From Motiliproteus coralliicola (GTDB lineage: Bacteria; Pseudomonadota; Gammaproteobacteria; Pseudomonadales; Balneatricaceae), in contig NZ_QQOH01000004.1 of assembly GCF_003345655.1 (NCBI RefSeq), forward strand, positions 124,001 through 188,000: DNA of 64,000 nucleotides. The letters are read 5' to 3'. The notes beneath the pieces were generated by a model. The model saw nothing but the letters and a program-made list of their open reading frames with translations, ran no database searches and was not told where the DNA came from. A program made the translations under genes and the position numbers. Positions 56,637-64,000 of the stretch are shown here, one piece after another. How positions within the stretch are numbered: the stretch's first letter is position 1; each line of letters begins with the position of its first letter.

Positions 56637-58841
56637 ATGTCCCGATCCGGTTGGCTGCTGCGGGTGGCTCTGCCCTCGCCGTTGCGGCGCTACTTTGACT
56701 ATCTACCCCCGGAAACGGCGGCCTCGATCGGTCCCGGCCAGCGGCTGCGGGTGCCTTTCGGCCGGCGCCAGCTGATTGGTGTGGTGGTGGATCGGGTCGA
56801 TCAGAGTGATGTCCCGGAAAACAAGCTGCGAGCGGCATTGGAGTGCCTCGATGAGCAGCCGGTGCTGCCGTTACCGTTGTTGGAGCTGGCGCTCTGGTCG
56901 GCCAGTTATTATCACTACCCGCCTGGCGAGGTACTGGCAACCTTCCTGCCGGTGCTGTTACGGCAGGGGGAGGCGGCGGAATTTCGCAGCGAGCATTGCT
57001 GGGTCGTCAATGATGGCGTCGAGCCAGATCAACTGAAAAATGCGCCGCGACAACAGGCGCTGCTACAGCTATTGATGCAGCATCCCCATGGTTTAGCCGA
57101 CGAGGCGTTGAGGGCCCAGCAGTTTTCCAGCGCCCTGGTCCGGGCACTGCATGACCGGGGTTTTATCTCACGCCAGGAGCGACCGATGGAGCCGCTGCAT
57201 TGGCCCGAAGGGGATCCCTTGCAGCAGAGCCCGTTGCCGTTGAATGAGCAGCAGCAGCAGGTGCTCGACCAGCTTAACGAGAATCAGACTGGGTTCAGCT
57301 GCAGCCTGTTGCAGGGCGTGACCGGTAGCGGTAAGACCGAGGTCTATCTACAGCTGATCGAAGCCCAACTGCGCCAAGGGCGGCAATCGCTGGTACTGGT
57401 GCCGGAGATCGGCCTGACCCCGCAGACCGTGAGCCGGTTTCGTGCCCGCTTTCGGGTGCCGGTGGTGGCGTTGCATTCGGGGCTGAACGATCGTGAGCGG
57501 CTCGATGCCTGGTTGCAGGCTGGCCGTGGGATGGCCGGAATCGTGATCGGTACCCGCTCGGCGGTGCTGACGCCGCTGGCACGGCCGGGGATGATCGTGA
57601 TCGACGAGGAACACGACGGCTCCTTTAAACAGCAGGAGGGATTTCGCTACTCGGCCCGTGATCTGGCGGTGATGCGTGCTCAACGGGAGCAGATACCGGT
57701 GTTGCTCGGCAGTGCGACGCCGTCATTGGAAAGCCTGCATAACGCGATCGAAGGTCGCTACCGTTGGCTCAAACTCAGCCAGCGGGCCGGTGGTGCCCGG
57801 GCGCCGAGCTTTGAACTGCTGGATATCTGCCACCAGCCCCTCGACGAAGGGCTGTCGGAGCCGTTGATCCAGCGCATCGGTCTACACCTGGCCCGTAACG
57901 AGCAGGTACTGGTGTTTCTGAATCGGCGCGGCTTTGCCCCCAGCCTGATGTGCCATGACTGCGGTTGGGTGGCCGATTGCCCCCAGTGCGATGCGCGCTT
58001 GACCCTGCATCGCTCGCCGGCACGATTGCATTGCCATCATTGCGACCTGCAGCTGCCGCTGACCGGCCGTTGCGGTGAGTGCAACAGTACCGATCTGAAT
58101 GCCCAGGGCGCCGGTACCGAGCGCACCGAAGCGACGCTACAGCGATTGTTTGAGAATTACCCTGTGCTACGGGTCGATCGCGACAGCACCCAGCGCAAAC
58201 ACGCGTTGCAGAAGATCCTGGAGCAGGTTAACGAAGGTGGCCCCTGTATTCTGGTCGGTACCCAGATGCTGGCCAAGGGCCACCATTTTCCCAAGGTCAC
58301 GCTGGTGGCGATTCTGGATGCCGATGGAGGCCTGTTCAGTGCCGATTTCCGCGGTATGGAGAAAACCGCGCAGTTGGTGTTGCAGGTGGCCGGTCGGGCA
58401 GGGCGGGCCGAGCACCCGGGCCATGTGATCATGCAGACCCACCATGCCGAACACCCTCGGCTGCGTAGCTTGATCGAGCAGGACTACACCGAGTTTGCCC
58501 GTCAGGAGCTATCGGACCGGCGCTTGGCCAAGCTGCCTCCCTATCGATATCTAGTGATGCTGCGGGCCGAAGCAGTTGCGCAGGGGCGGGCGGAGATCTT
58601 CCTGCAGTGGGTGCGCGAGCTGATCGAACAGCACGACTGGCCGGGAGTCAGCTGGCTTGGCCCGCTGCCGTCGCCGATGGAGAAACGGGCCGGACGCTAC
58701 CGGGCCCAGCTGTTAATCGAGGCCGATCAACGCAAGCCATTGCATCCGTTGCTGAGCTGGCTGAGCCGGACCCTGGAAGAGTGGCCCCAGGCCCGCAAGG
58801 TGCGTTGGTCGTTGGATGTGGATCCAATCGATAATTTTTAA
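56637..58841 (+). CDS. priA: Primosomal helicase PriA
   Basis: PriA restarts stalled replication forks. The product has about 734 residues from the ATG at 56637; a GTG at 56634 is also possible behind AAGGA. After a 3'-binding domain, the helicase core has Walker A GVTGSGKTEVYL, the DEEH box VIDEEHDGSFKQ and a zinc-binding cysteine array (CHDCGWVADCPQC, CHHC and CGEC). The length is normal. It is followed by the ftsN-like gene and hslVU, a typical gammaproteobacterial order. Confidence 0.96.
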   Translation: MSRSGWLLRVALPSPLRRYFDYLPPETAASIGPGQRLRVPFGRRQLIGVVVDRVDQSDVPENKLRAALECLDEQPVLPLPLLELALWSASYYHYPPGEVLATFLPVLLRQGEAAEFRSEHCWVVNDGVEPDQLKNAPRQQALLQLLMQHPHGLADEALRAQQFSSALVRALHDRGFISRQERPMEPLHWPEGDPLQQSPLPLNEQQQQVLDQLNENQTGFSCSLLQGVTGSGKTEVYLQLIEAQLRQGRQSLVLVPEIGLTPQTVSRFRARFRVPVVALHSGLNDRERLDAWLQAGRGMAGIVIGTRSAVLTPLARPGMIVIDEEHDGSFKQQEGFRYSARDLAVMRAQREQIPVLLGSATPSLESLHNAIEGRYRWLKLSQRAGGARAPSFELLDICHQPLDEGLSEPLIQRIGLHLARNEQVLVFLNRRGFAPSLMCHDCGWVADCPQCDARLTLHRSPARLHCHHCDLQLPLTGRCGECNSTDLNAQGAGTERTEATLQRLFENYPVLRVDRDSTQRKHALQKILEQVNEGGPCILVGTQMLAKGHHFPKVTLVAILDADGGLFSADFRGMEKTAQLVLQVAGRAGRAEHPGHVIMQTHHAEHPRLRSLIEQDYTEFARQELSDRRLAKLPPYRYLVMLRAEAVAQGRAEIFLQWVRELIEQHDWPGVSWLGPLPSPMEKRAGRYRAQLLIEADQRKPLHPLLSWLSRTLEEWPQARKVRWSLDVDPIDNF

Positions 58842-58984
58842 TTGATCGGGCTCAGAAGCGAGACGTTCCATGCTTGGAACCGGATAGTAATCTGGTGATA
58901 ATGGAACCGCTTCAGCAATAAGCAACCTAACCCAATCAAACCACCCGGCGGCAGCCGCACCGATGGAAACCGACAGTACCGCCG

Positions 58985-59596
58985 ATGGCCCACGATTACG
59001 CAAAACGCAGACAGAACGCCAGCAAGCCTGCTGCCCGAAAAACCAGCCCGAAGCCGCCACCCAAGCCTCGTCGCCCGTTATGGCCGTTGTTGGTTATCCT
59101 GTTGCTGTTGGGCGGGTTGGGCTACGGTCTTTACTTCCTGACCACGATCGGGTCCGATCCTGCCTCGCCGAAGTCGCCACAATCACAAGAGCAGGTTGAG
59201 CAGCCGGTCAAATCGCCCGCTAAACCGGTAGTAAAGAAGCCAGCGGAACCGGAGTTCGAGAAGGACGATATCTACAAGTTTTACGAGCTGCTGCCCAAGT
59301 CAGAGGTAGTAGCGCCGGAGGTTGAAGCCTACAAGTCGACCCCGAAATCCGCCGCCGCTTACAGTAACTACCTGTTGCAGGCTGGTTCATTCAAGAGTGC
59401 CCAGGATGCCGACAGATTGCGGGCCAAGCTGTTGCTGGCCGGGTTGCCGAACGTTACCTCCAGCAAGGTGGTTTCGTCCAACGGTACGGTCTGGTACCGA
59501 GTCCGAACCGGTCCCTTCCCTTCACGATCCAAACTCAATAAGGCTTACGACAAGCTGGTGCGCATGAATCTGCAACCTATGCAGGTCAAACTCTAG
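58985..59596 (+). CDS. FtsN-like SPOR-domain cell-division protein
   Basis: The 203-residue product has a basic N terminus (YAKRRQNASKPAARK), one membrane helix (PLWPLLVILLLLGGLGYGLY), a Pro/Lys-rich periplasmic linker and a C-terminal SPOR domain (YLLQAGSFKSAQDADRLRAK at about 129-148 to the end), which binds denuded septal glycan. The place between priA and hslV is that of ftsN. In Pseudomonas argS lies between priA and this gene, but it is absent here. Confidence 0.85.
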   Translation: MAHDYAKRRQNASKPAARKTSPKPPPKPRRPLWPLLVILLLLGGLGYGLYFLTTIGSDPASPKSPQSQEQVEQPVKSPAKPVVKKPAEPEFEKDDIYKFYELLPKSEVVAPEVEAYKSTPKSAAAYSNYLLQAGSFKSAQDADRLRAKLLLAGLPNVTSSKVVSSNGTVWYRVRTGPFPSRSKLNKAYDKLVRMNLQPMQVKL

Positions 59597-59770
59597 GCAA
59601 GCAATAAGTTCCAGTAACAGTTCGTTTGGACAGATTCGCTGTTTACTCGATGCCATTGGTTCAGATCGCTGTCTCAGGGCTTGAAAAAGCCCGGTTTGGA
59701 GCCATATTGGCAGTAATTGATTCATCGGGAACCGAGCGATTCGATCGGCTCCCCTAATAAGGCGCAAACT

Positions 59771-60304
59771 ATGACTACCATCGTATCCGTCCGCCGTGGC
59801 GATCAAGTTGTGCTCGGCGGTGACGGCCAGGTGTCCCTCGGCAATACCGTTATGAAGGGCAACGCTCGCAAGGTACGCCGACTCTACAAAGGCGAAGTGA
59901 TTGCCGGATTTGCCGGCGGTACCGCCGATGCATTTACGCTGTTCGAGCGTTTCGAGGCCCAGCTGGAGAAGTTTCAGGGCAATCTAACCAAGGCCGCGGT
60001 GGAGATGGCCAAAGAGTGGCGCTCCGACCGGGCGCTGCGTCGTCTGGAGGCGATGCTGGTGGTGGCCAATGCACAGGCCTCGCTGATCATTACCGGCAAT
60101 GGTGATGTGGTGGAACCCGAGCACGGCCTGGTGGCGATCGGTTCGGGCGGCAACTTCGCCCAGGCAGCGGCCCGCGCGTTGCTGGAAAATACCGACCTGA
60201 GTGCCCGTGATATCGTCGAGAAGAGCCTGAACCTGGCGGCCGATATCTGCGTCTTCACCAACCATAATCTGAATATCGAAGTGCTCGAGGGGATCGACGC
60301 CTGA
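59771..60304 (+). CDS. hslV: ATP-dependent protease peptidase subunit HslV
   Basis: HslV is the proteolytic core of the HslUV heat-shock protease. From the ATG at 59771 the product has 177 residues, beginning [10 protein letters not shown] so that the catalytic Thr is exposed after Met removal. The family segments [20 protein letters not shown] and [20 protein letters not shown] are intact. The frame open from 59717 would bury the catalytic Thr. hslU follows 80 bases later. Confidence 0.97.
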   Translation: MTTIVSVRRGDQVVLGGDGQVSLGNTVMKGNARKVRRLYKGEVIAGFAGGTADAFTLFERFEAQLEKFQGNLTKAAVEMAKEWRSDRALRRLEAMLVVANAQASLIITGNGDVVEPEHGLVAIGSGGNFAQAAARALLENTDLSARDIVEKSLNLAADICVFTNHNLNIEVLEGIDA

Positions 60305-60384
60305 GCGTCGTTGTCTTACCGATTAGCCTGAACTGAATGGCTTTGAGCTGAATACAGCCCTGAGCTGATATAGAGACCCAACCC

Positions 60385-61710
60385 ATGTCCCAGATGACCC
60401 CCCGTGAAATCGTCCATGAGCTGGACAACCATATCGTCGGCCAGGCCGATGCCAAGCGCGCCGTTGCAATCGCACTGCGTAACCGCTGGCGCCGGATGCA
60501 GCTGGACGATGCGATGCGAGCCGAGATCTCGCCCAAGAATATTCTGATGATCGGCCCTACCGGGGTGGGTAAGACCGAGATCGCCCGCCGTCTGGCAAAG
60601 CTGGCTAACGCTCCTTTTATCAAGGTGGAAGCGACCAAGTTCACCGAAGTTGGCTATGTCGGCCGCGATGTTGAGTCTATCGTGCGTGATCTGGTCGATA
60701 TGTCGATCAAGATGCTGCGCGAGAAGGAGATGGAGAAAGTCTCCCACCGGGCCGAGGATGCCGCCGAAGAGCGAATTCTCGACGCGTTGCTGCCGCCGCC
60801 CCGCGGTGATGAGGCGCCGGTGCGCGAAGAGAGCAGCACCCGCCAGCTGTTCCGTAAGAAGCTGCGCGAAGGGGACCTGGACGACAAAGAGATCGATGTT
60901 GAGGTCAGCGCCACGCCGATGGGTGTCGAGATCATGGCCCCTCCGGGGATGGAAGAGATGACCAGCCAGTTGCAGAACATGTTCTCCAACCTGGGCGGTG
61001 AAAAGCGCAAGACCCGTCGCCTGAAGGTCAAGGATGCGCTGAAGCAGCTGCGCGACGAAGAAGCCGCGGCACTGATCAAAGAGGACGATCTGAAGCAGCG
61101 TGCGGTCGAGTTGGTGGAGCAGAACGGTATCGTGTTCCTGGACGAGATCGACAAGGTTACCAAGCGGGCCGAAAGTGCCGGTGGTGGCGATGTCTCCCGC
61201 GAAGGGGTTCAGCGCGACCTGCTGCCGCTGATCGAAGGCTGCACCGTCAACACCAAGTACGGCATGATCAAGACCGACCACATCCTGTTTATCGCCTCTG
61301 GCGCCTTCCACCTGTCGAAGCCGTCCGATCTGATTCCGGAGCTTCAGGGCCGGTTGCCGATCCGAGTTGAGCTGCAGGCGCTGACGCCGGATGACTTCAA
61401 GCGCATCCTGACCGAACCGGATGCCTCGCTGACCGAACAGTATCAAGCGCTGCTGGGCACCGAAGGGGTCGAGCTGTCGTTCCAGGCCGATGGGATCGAA
61501 AAAGTGGCCCAGATGGCGTTCGATGTGAACGAGCGTACTGAGAATATCGGCGCCCGCCGACTCCACACGATGATGGAGCGGCTGCTCGAAGAGATCTCTT
61601 TCAGTGCCGGTGACGGCGGTGCCAACCAACTGGTGGTGGATGCCGATTACGTCGAGAAGGCGCTGGGAGAGCTGGCCCAGGATGAAGATCTGAGTCAGTA
61701 TATTCTGTAA
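60385..61710 (+). CDS. hslU: HslUV unfoldase subunit HslU
   Basis: HslU is the AAA+ ring that unfolds substrates for HslV. The 441-residue product has Walker A GPTGVGKT at residues 57-64, Walker B in [11 protein letters not shown], the inserted I domain at about 110-240 and the C-terminal LSQYIL tail that docks into HslV. The length is that of the family. Together with hslV it forms an operon that is usually sigma-32 controlled; I saw no clear heat-shock promoter. Confidence 0.97.
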   Translation: MSQMTPREIVHELDNHIVGQADAKRAVAIALRNRWRRMQLDDAMRAEISPKNILMIGPTGVGKTEIARRLAKLANAPFIKVEATKFTEVGYVGRDVESIVRDLVDMSIKMLREKEMEKVSHRAEDAAEERILDALLPPPRGDEAPVREESSTRQLFRKKLREGDLDDKEIDVEVSATPMGVEIMAPPGMEEMTSQLQNMFSNLGGEKRKTRRLKVKDALKQLRDEEAAALIKEDDLKQRAVELVEQNGIVFLDEIDKVTKRAESAGGGDVSREGVQRDLLPLIEGCTVNTKYGMIKTDHILFIASGAFHLSKPSDLIPELQGRLPIRVELQALTPDDFKRILTEPDASLTEQYQALLGTEGVELSFQADGIEKVAQMAFDVNERTENIGARRLHTMMERLLEEISFSAGDGGANQLVVDADYVEKALGELAQDEDLSQYIL

Positions 61711-61737
61711 GTTATTTGACACTCTTAGGTGAGCCCT

Positions 61738-62148
61738 ATGCGCCCAACTCAGATCGCCCTGCACCTGAAGTCGAAACAGCTCGAATTAGGCTATGACGGT
61801 GATGCCTACCGGCTGGATGCCGAGTACCTACGGGTTCACTCGCCGTCGGCGGAGGTCCGTGGCCACGGCAATCCGGTGCTGCAGACCGGCAAGCGGGACG
61901 TCGGACTGGTTGGCGTCGAACCCAGCGGCAATTACGCCCTCAAGCTGGTCTTCGACGACGGCCACGATTCTGGTCTTTATAGCTGGGATTACCTGTACGA
62001 ACTGTGCCAGAACCGGGATCGGTACTGGCAGCGCTATCTGGATCAACTCGAGCAGGCCGGTGCCAGCCGCGAGCCACAGCCGGGCGACAATCAACCCAAA
62101 CCGGCAGCCCGCGGCTGCGGTGGTGGCGGCTGCGGCGGAGGGCGGTAA
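61738..62148 (+). CDS. DUF971 protein (gamma-butyrobetaine hydroxylase N-terminal-like)
   Basis: From the ATG at 61738 (AGGTGAG just upstream) the product has 136 residues. The conserved core reads LELGYDGDAYRLDAEYLRVH and FDDGHDSGLYSWDYLYELC, as in DUF971. The C terminus is an unusual Gly/Cys tail, RGCGGGGCGGGR, that could bind a metal or an Fe-S cluster. DUF971 genes often follow hslU in gammaproteobacteria. The function is not known; links to Fe-S protein maturation have been proposed for relatives. Confidence 0.85.
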   Translation: MRPTQIALHLKSKQLELGYDGDAYRLDAEYLRVHSPSAEVRGHGNPVLQTGKRDVGLVGVEPSGNYALKLVFDDGHDSGLYSWDYLYELCQNRDRYWQRYLDQLEQAGASREPQPGDNQPKPAARGCGGGGCGGGR

Positions 62149-62150
62149 CG

Positions 62151-62759
62151 ATGCTGAAATCCTGGCTGGAAAGCGAAGCCGGCATCCTGCTGGAGCTGAG
62201 CATCAATAAAGCGATTGCCCGGGATCCGGTAGCTCAACGGCGATTGGCCGACCTCCAAGGTAAGCGCCTGCGTCTGCTGCTACCTTTCCCCGCCTTGAAC
62301 CTGGTGGTCGAGTTGGGGCCAGAAGGGGTCAATCTGTGCGATGGGGCTGCCATCGAACAGGTCGACTGCGAGATCGAAGGCAGCGCCTCCGAGCTGCTGG
62401 CATTGATGATGGATCCGCAACTGGCCTTCGAAGGTCGGGTCGAGCTGCGCGGCGATACCCTGCTGGCCAATCAGCTACGACAGATAGCCCAGCAACTGGA
62501 TCTGGATTGGGGTGGGCTGATTGGTGATTGCATCGGTGATGCCCCTGCCCAGGTACTACTGAACCTGCTTAACAAGGGGCGTAGCAACCTGAAAGATGCC
62601 TCCAATAACCTGCTAGACGATCTGGATAACTGGCTCCACGAGGAGATCCGGGTGCAGCCGAGTCGGGCTGAGCTGGAGGGCTTCTACGACGAAGTCGATC
62701 AGCTGCGGTTGGATGCGGATCGATTACGGGCGCGGATTGAGAGGTTGGAACAAGGTTAG
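62151..62759 (+). CDS. ubiJ: Ubiquinone biosynthesis accessory protein UbiJ (SCP2 domain)
   Basis: From the ATG at 62151, two bases after the previous stop, the product has 202 residues. An SCP2-type lipid-binding fold covers about 15-120 (LNLVVELGPEGVNLCDGAAI), and the C terminus has the helical region FYDEVDQLRLDADRLRARIE. UbiJ binds ubiquinone intermediates in the Ubi complex. It normally stands between ubiE and ubiB; here neither is adjacent. Confidence 0.85.
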   Translation: MLKSWLESEAGILLELSINKAIARDPVAQRRLADLQGKRLRLLLPFPALNLVVELGPEGVNLCDGAAIEQVDCEIEGSASELLALMMDPQLAFEGRVELRGDTLLANQLRQIAQQLDLDWGGLIGDCIGDAPAQVLLNLLNKGRSNLKDASNNLLDDLDNWLHEEIRVQPSRAELEGFYDEVDQLRLDADRLRARIERLEQG

Positions 62760-62811
62760 CTCTAAACCTTGTTGTTTTTCCTGGGATATTTGATTGTTCG
62801 ATAGTGTTGAT

Positions 62812-63275
62812 TACGCTCTCTCGAGCGCCTTCATTCTTTTCGCATTGCGGAAAAGAACGAAGCAAGAAAACGCTAGCCCGATGACTTGTCGGCTTCGCCG
62901 ATCCCCTTCACATAGTCCTCGTAAATGGGCACCGATTGAACTCGGCCTACGGCCTCAGACAGTAATCGGTGCTGATCCATTTCCAAAGCCAATGCTCGGC
63001 TACGTCAAGGGCGGTTGAGTCCGAGCCAGCCGACACCACGCTTTCTCAGGATTAACACCCACTTCCCCTTTTGCGCCGGTGAGCATTGATCGGATCGATG
63101 GATCAGCGAAGACGGCTGTCTGAGTGAGCGTAGCGAGCGAGTTTCCGTCATAGCCCATCGGGCAGTTCAACGCGCAACGAAGTCGGCGAAGCCGACCAAG
63201 CAAGTGGGGCGGCTTTTCTTTGGTTCGGTTTCTTTTGCCCGGGCAAAAGAAATGAACGCGCTCGGGGGAGCGCAA
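62812..63275. repeat. Inverted pair of intergenic repeat elements
   Basis: The gap contains no gene but two diverged copies of one element facing each other. The left copy (about 62812-63020, plus) and the right copy (about 63275-63003, minus) share GTCGGCTTCGCCGA, GCTGATCCAT, CTCAGACAG and similar outer hairpins; they meet at GGGCGGTTGAGTCC. The outer hairpin of the left copy pairs CTTCATTCTTTTC (62829-62841) with GAAAAGAACGAAG (62850-62862). Such elements are common non-coding repeats in related genomes. Short open frames within them are spurious. Confidence 0.65.
63229..63252. repeat. Perfect 24-base palindrome at the end of the right-hand element
   Basis: TTTCTTTTGCCC (63229-63240) is followed at once by its exact reverse complement, GGGCAAAAGAAA (63241-63252), with no spacer. 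It is the end hairpin of the right-hand repeat element. Confidence 0.8.
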
Positions 63276-63327
63276 TAAAAACTATCCGCCAACGCATTAA
63301 TCCAGAGCTGACGCAAAAGCCTAGCAA

Positions 63328-64000
63328 TCAGAGCACTTCCGTCCGCCATTCCTTCAATAACTTCTCACCCTCCAACAACCGCAACTCCAACTGCTGCCCA
63401 ACCTGCAGTTGGCCAACCCCCGCCGGGGTGCCGGTCAGCACCAGATCTCCCGGCTGCAGGGTAAAATGGCGACTGATATAGGCCAGCAGTTCGGCAATGG
63501 GGGTGATCATCTGCCGGGCCGATCCATCCTGGCGTAACTCTGAATCGAGCAGGAGCTGGAGCCGACAGTCATCGAGGCTCTCAATAGACTCGAGCGGCAC
63601 TAGCGGGCTGATAGGGCAGCTGCCGTCGAATGCTTTGGCCAGCTCCCAGGGGTGGCCTTTTTGCTTTAGCTCGCTCTGCAGCTCCCGCAGGGTCAGGTCC
63701 AGCCCCAGCCCGACGGCGGCGATGGCGTCACAGGCCTGCTCAGGTCTGGCTCGGGTCAGTGGTTGGCCGATCAGCAGTGCCAGTTCGGTTTCGAAATGGG
63801 TCGGGCCGCGTTCGGGGTCGAGCTGAATCGGTTGGCACAGGTCGACCAACGCCGTGGCCGGTTTGATAAACAGCAGTGGCCGTTCGGGCACCGGGTTGTT
63901 CAGTTCGCGGGCGTGCTCGGCGTAGTTGCGGCCGACGCAGACCACTTTGCCGACCGGCAAATCCAGTTTGTTTCCCTGACTGTCCCGATGGTGGTAATTC
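63328..64000 (-). CDS. Fumarylacetoacetate hydrolase-family protein (YcgM-like), 5' end outside window
   Basis: The frame is open from the window edge; the visible 223 residues begin NYHHRDSQGNKLDLPVGK and continue VVCVGRNYAEHARELNNPVP, matching E. coli YcgM from near its N terminus. The metal-binding region ERGPTHFETELALLIG, the LTLRELQSELKQKGHPWELA segment and VLTGTPAGVG are all present. Members hydrolyse or decarboxylate acyl-pyruvates and oxaloacetate. The TTG at 63960 is internal, not the start. It runs toward the repeat-element pair. Confidence 0.9.
   Translation of the reverse strand, partial: NYHHRDSQGNKLDLPVGKVVCVGRNYAEHARELNNPVPERPLLFIKPATALVDLCQPIQLDPERGPTHFETELALLIGQPLTRARPEQACDAIAAVGLGLDLTLRELQSELKQKGHPWELAKAFDGSCPISPLVPLESIESLDDCRLQLLLDSELRQDGSARQMITPIAELLAYISRHFTLQPGDLVLTGTPAGVGQLQVGQQLELRLLEGEKLLKEWRTEVL

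Noticed and set aside
63000-63275. 91-residue frame on the minus strand
   Set aside because: It is a translation of the repeat element; its codons follow the hairpins and no domain is present.

Overview
The window looks like chromosomal DNA of a moderately GC-rich marine gammaproteobacterium of the Oceanospirillales/Alteromonadales type. This rests on the atpIBEFHAGDC-glmU-glmS order, the priA-ftsN-hslVU block, a complete-looking MSHA type IV pilus cluster, rpmE, radA and protein sequences very close to gammaproteobacterial families. The genus cannot be fixed from the sequence. The atp-glmUS block usually lies near oriC in this class.

Layout: (1) 1-10.4 kb, ATP synthase operon (atpI cut by the window edge) and glmU-glmS, ending in a perfect hairpin that carries two exact DnaA-box 9-mers. 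(2) 10.4-24.7 kb, an accessory metabolic region: a kappa-class GST-like isomerase, a haloacid dehalogenase, an OprD-type porin, an AhpD-like protein, two tandem paralogous methyltransferases beside a winged-helix/TPR regulator, a cupin, an FAD amine/amino-acid oxidase, an orphan TRAP binding protein, a MocR regulator and a DJ-1 protein. (3) 24.7-29.5 kb, glutathione-dependent formaldehyde oxidation (frmA-fghA) under a divergent LysR, and a yadG-yadH-type ABC exporter with an EamA permease. (4) 29.6-36.8 kb, two GGDEF proteins, a membrane-anchored AlbA_2 protein and a LysR/NmrA pair. (5) tRNA-Phe, then the MSHA pilus cluster at 37.5-50.5 kb (mshI to mshP), closed by a PilZ protein. (6) 51-64 kb, housekeeping genes radA, metY, a short malic enzyme, a nuclease, rpmE, priA, an ftsN-like gene, hslVU, a DUF971 gene and ubiJ, then an inverted pair of intergenic repeat elements and a ycgM-like gene cut by the edge.

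A theme links regions 4 and 5: two probable diguanylate cyclases, an MshE ATPase with an N-terminal c-di-GMP-binding domain and a PilZ protein lie within about 21 kb, suggesting c-di-GMP control of surface attachment. The most unusual local feature is a perfect intrinsic terminator downstream of rpmE that is embedded in the signal-peptide codons of the next gene, a secreted nuclease. Other points of note are a probable CTG start for mshI, tandem TetR-type operators with no TetR gene beside them, and a perfect palindrome over the start codon of the MocR gene. I saw no CRISPR array, rRNA, insertion sequence or prophage.
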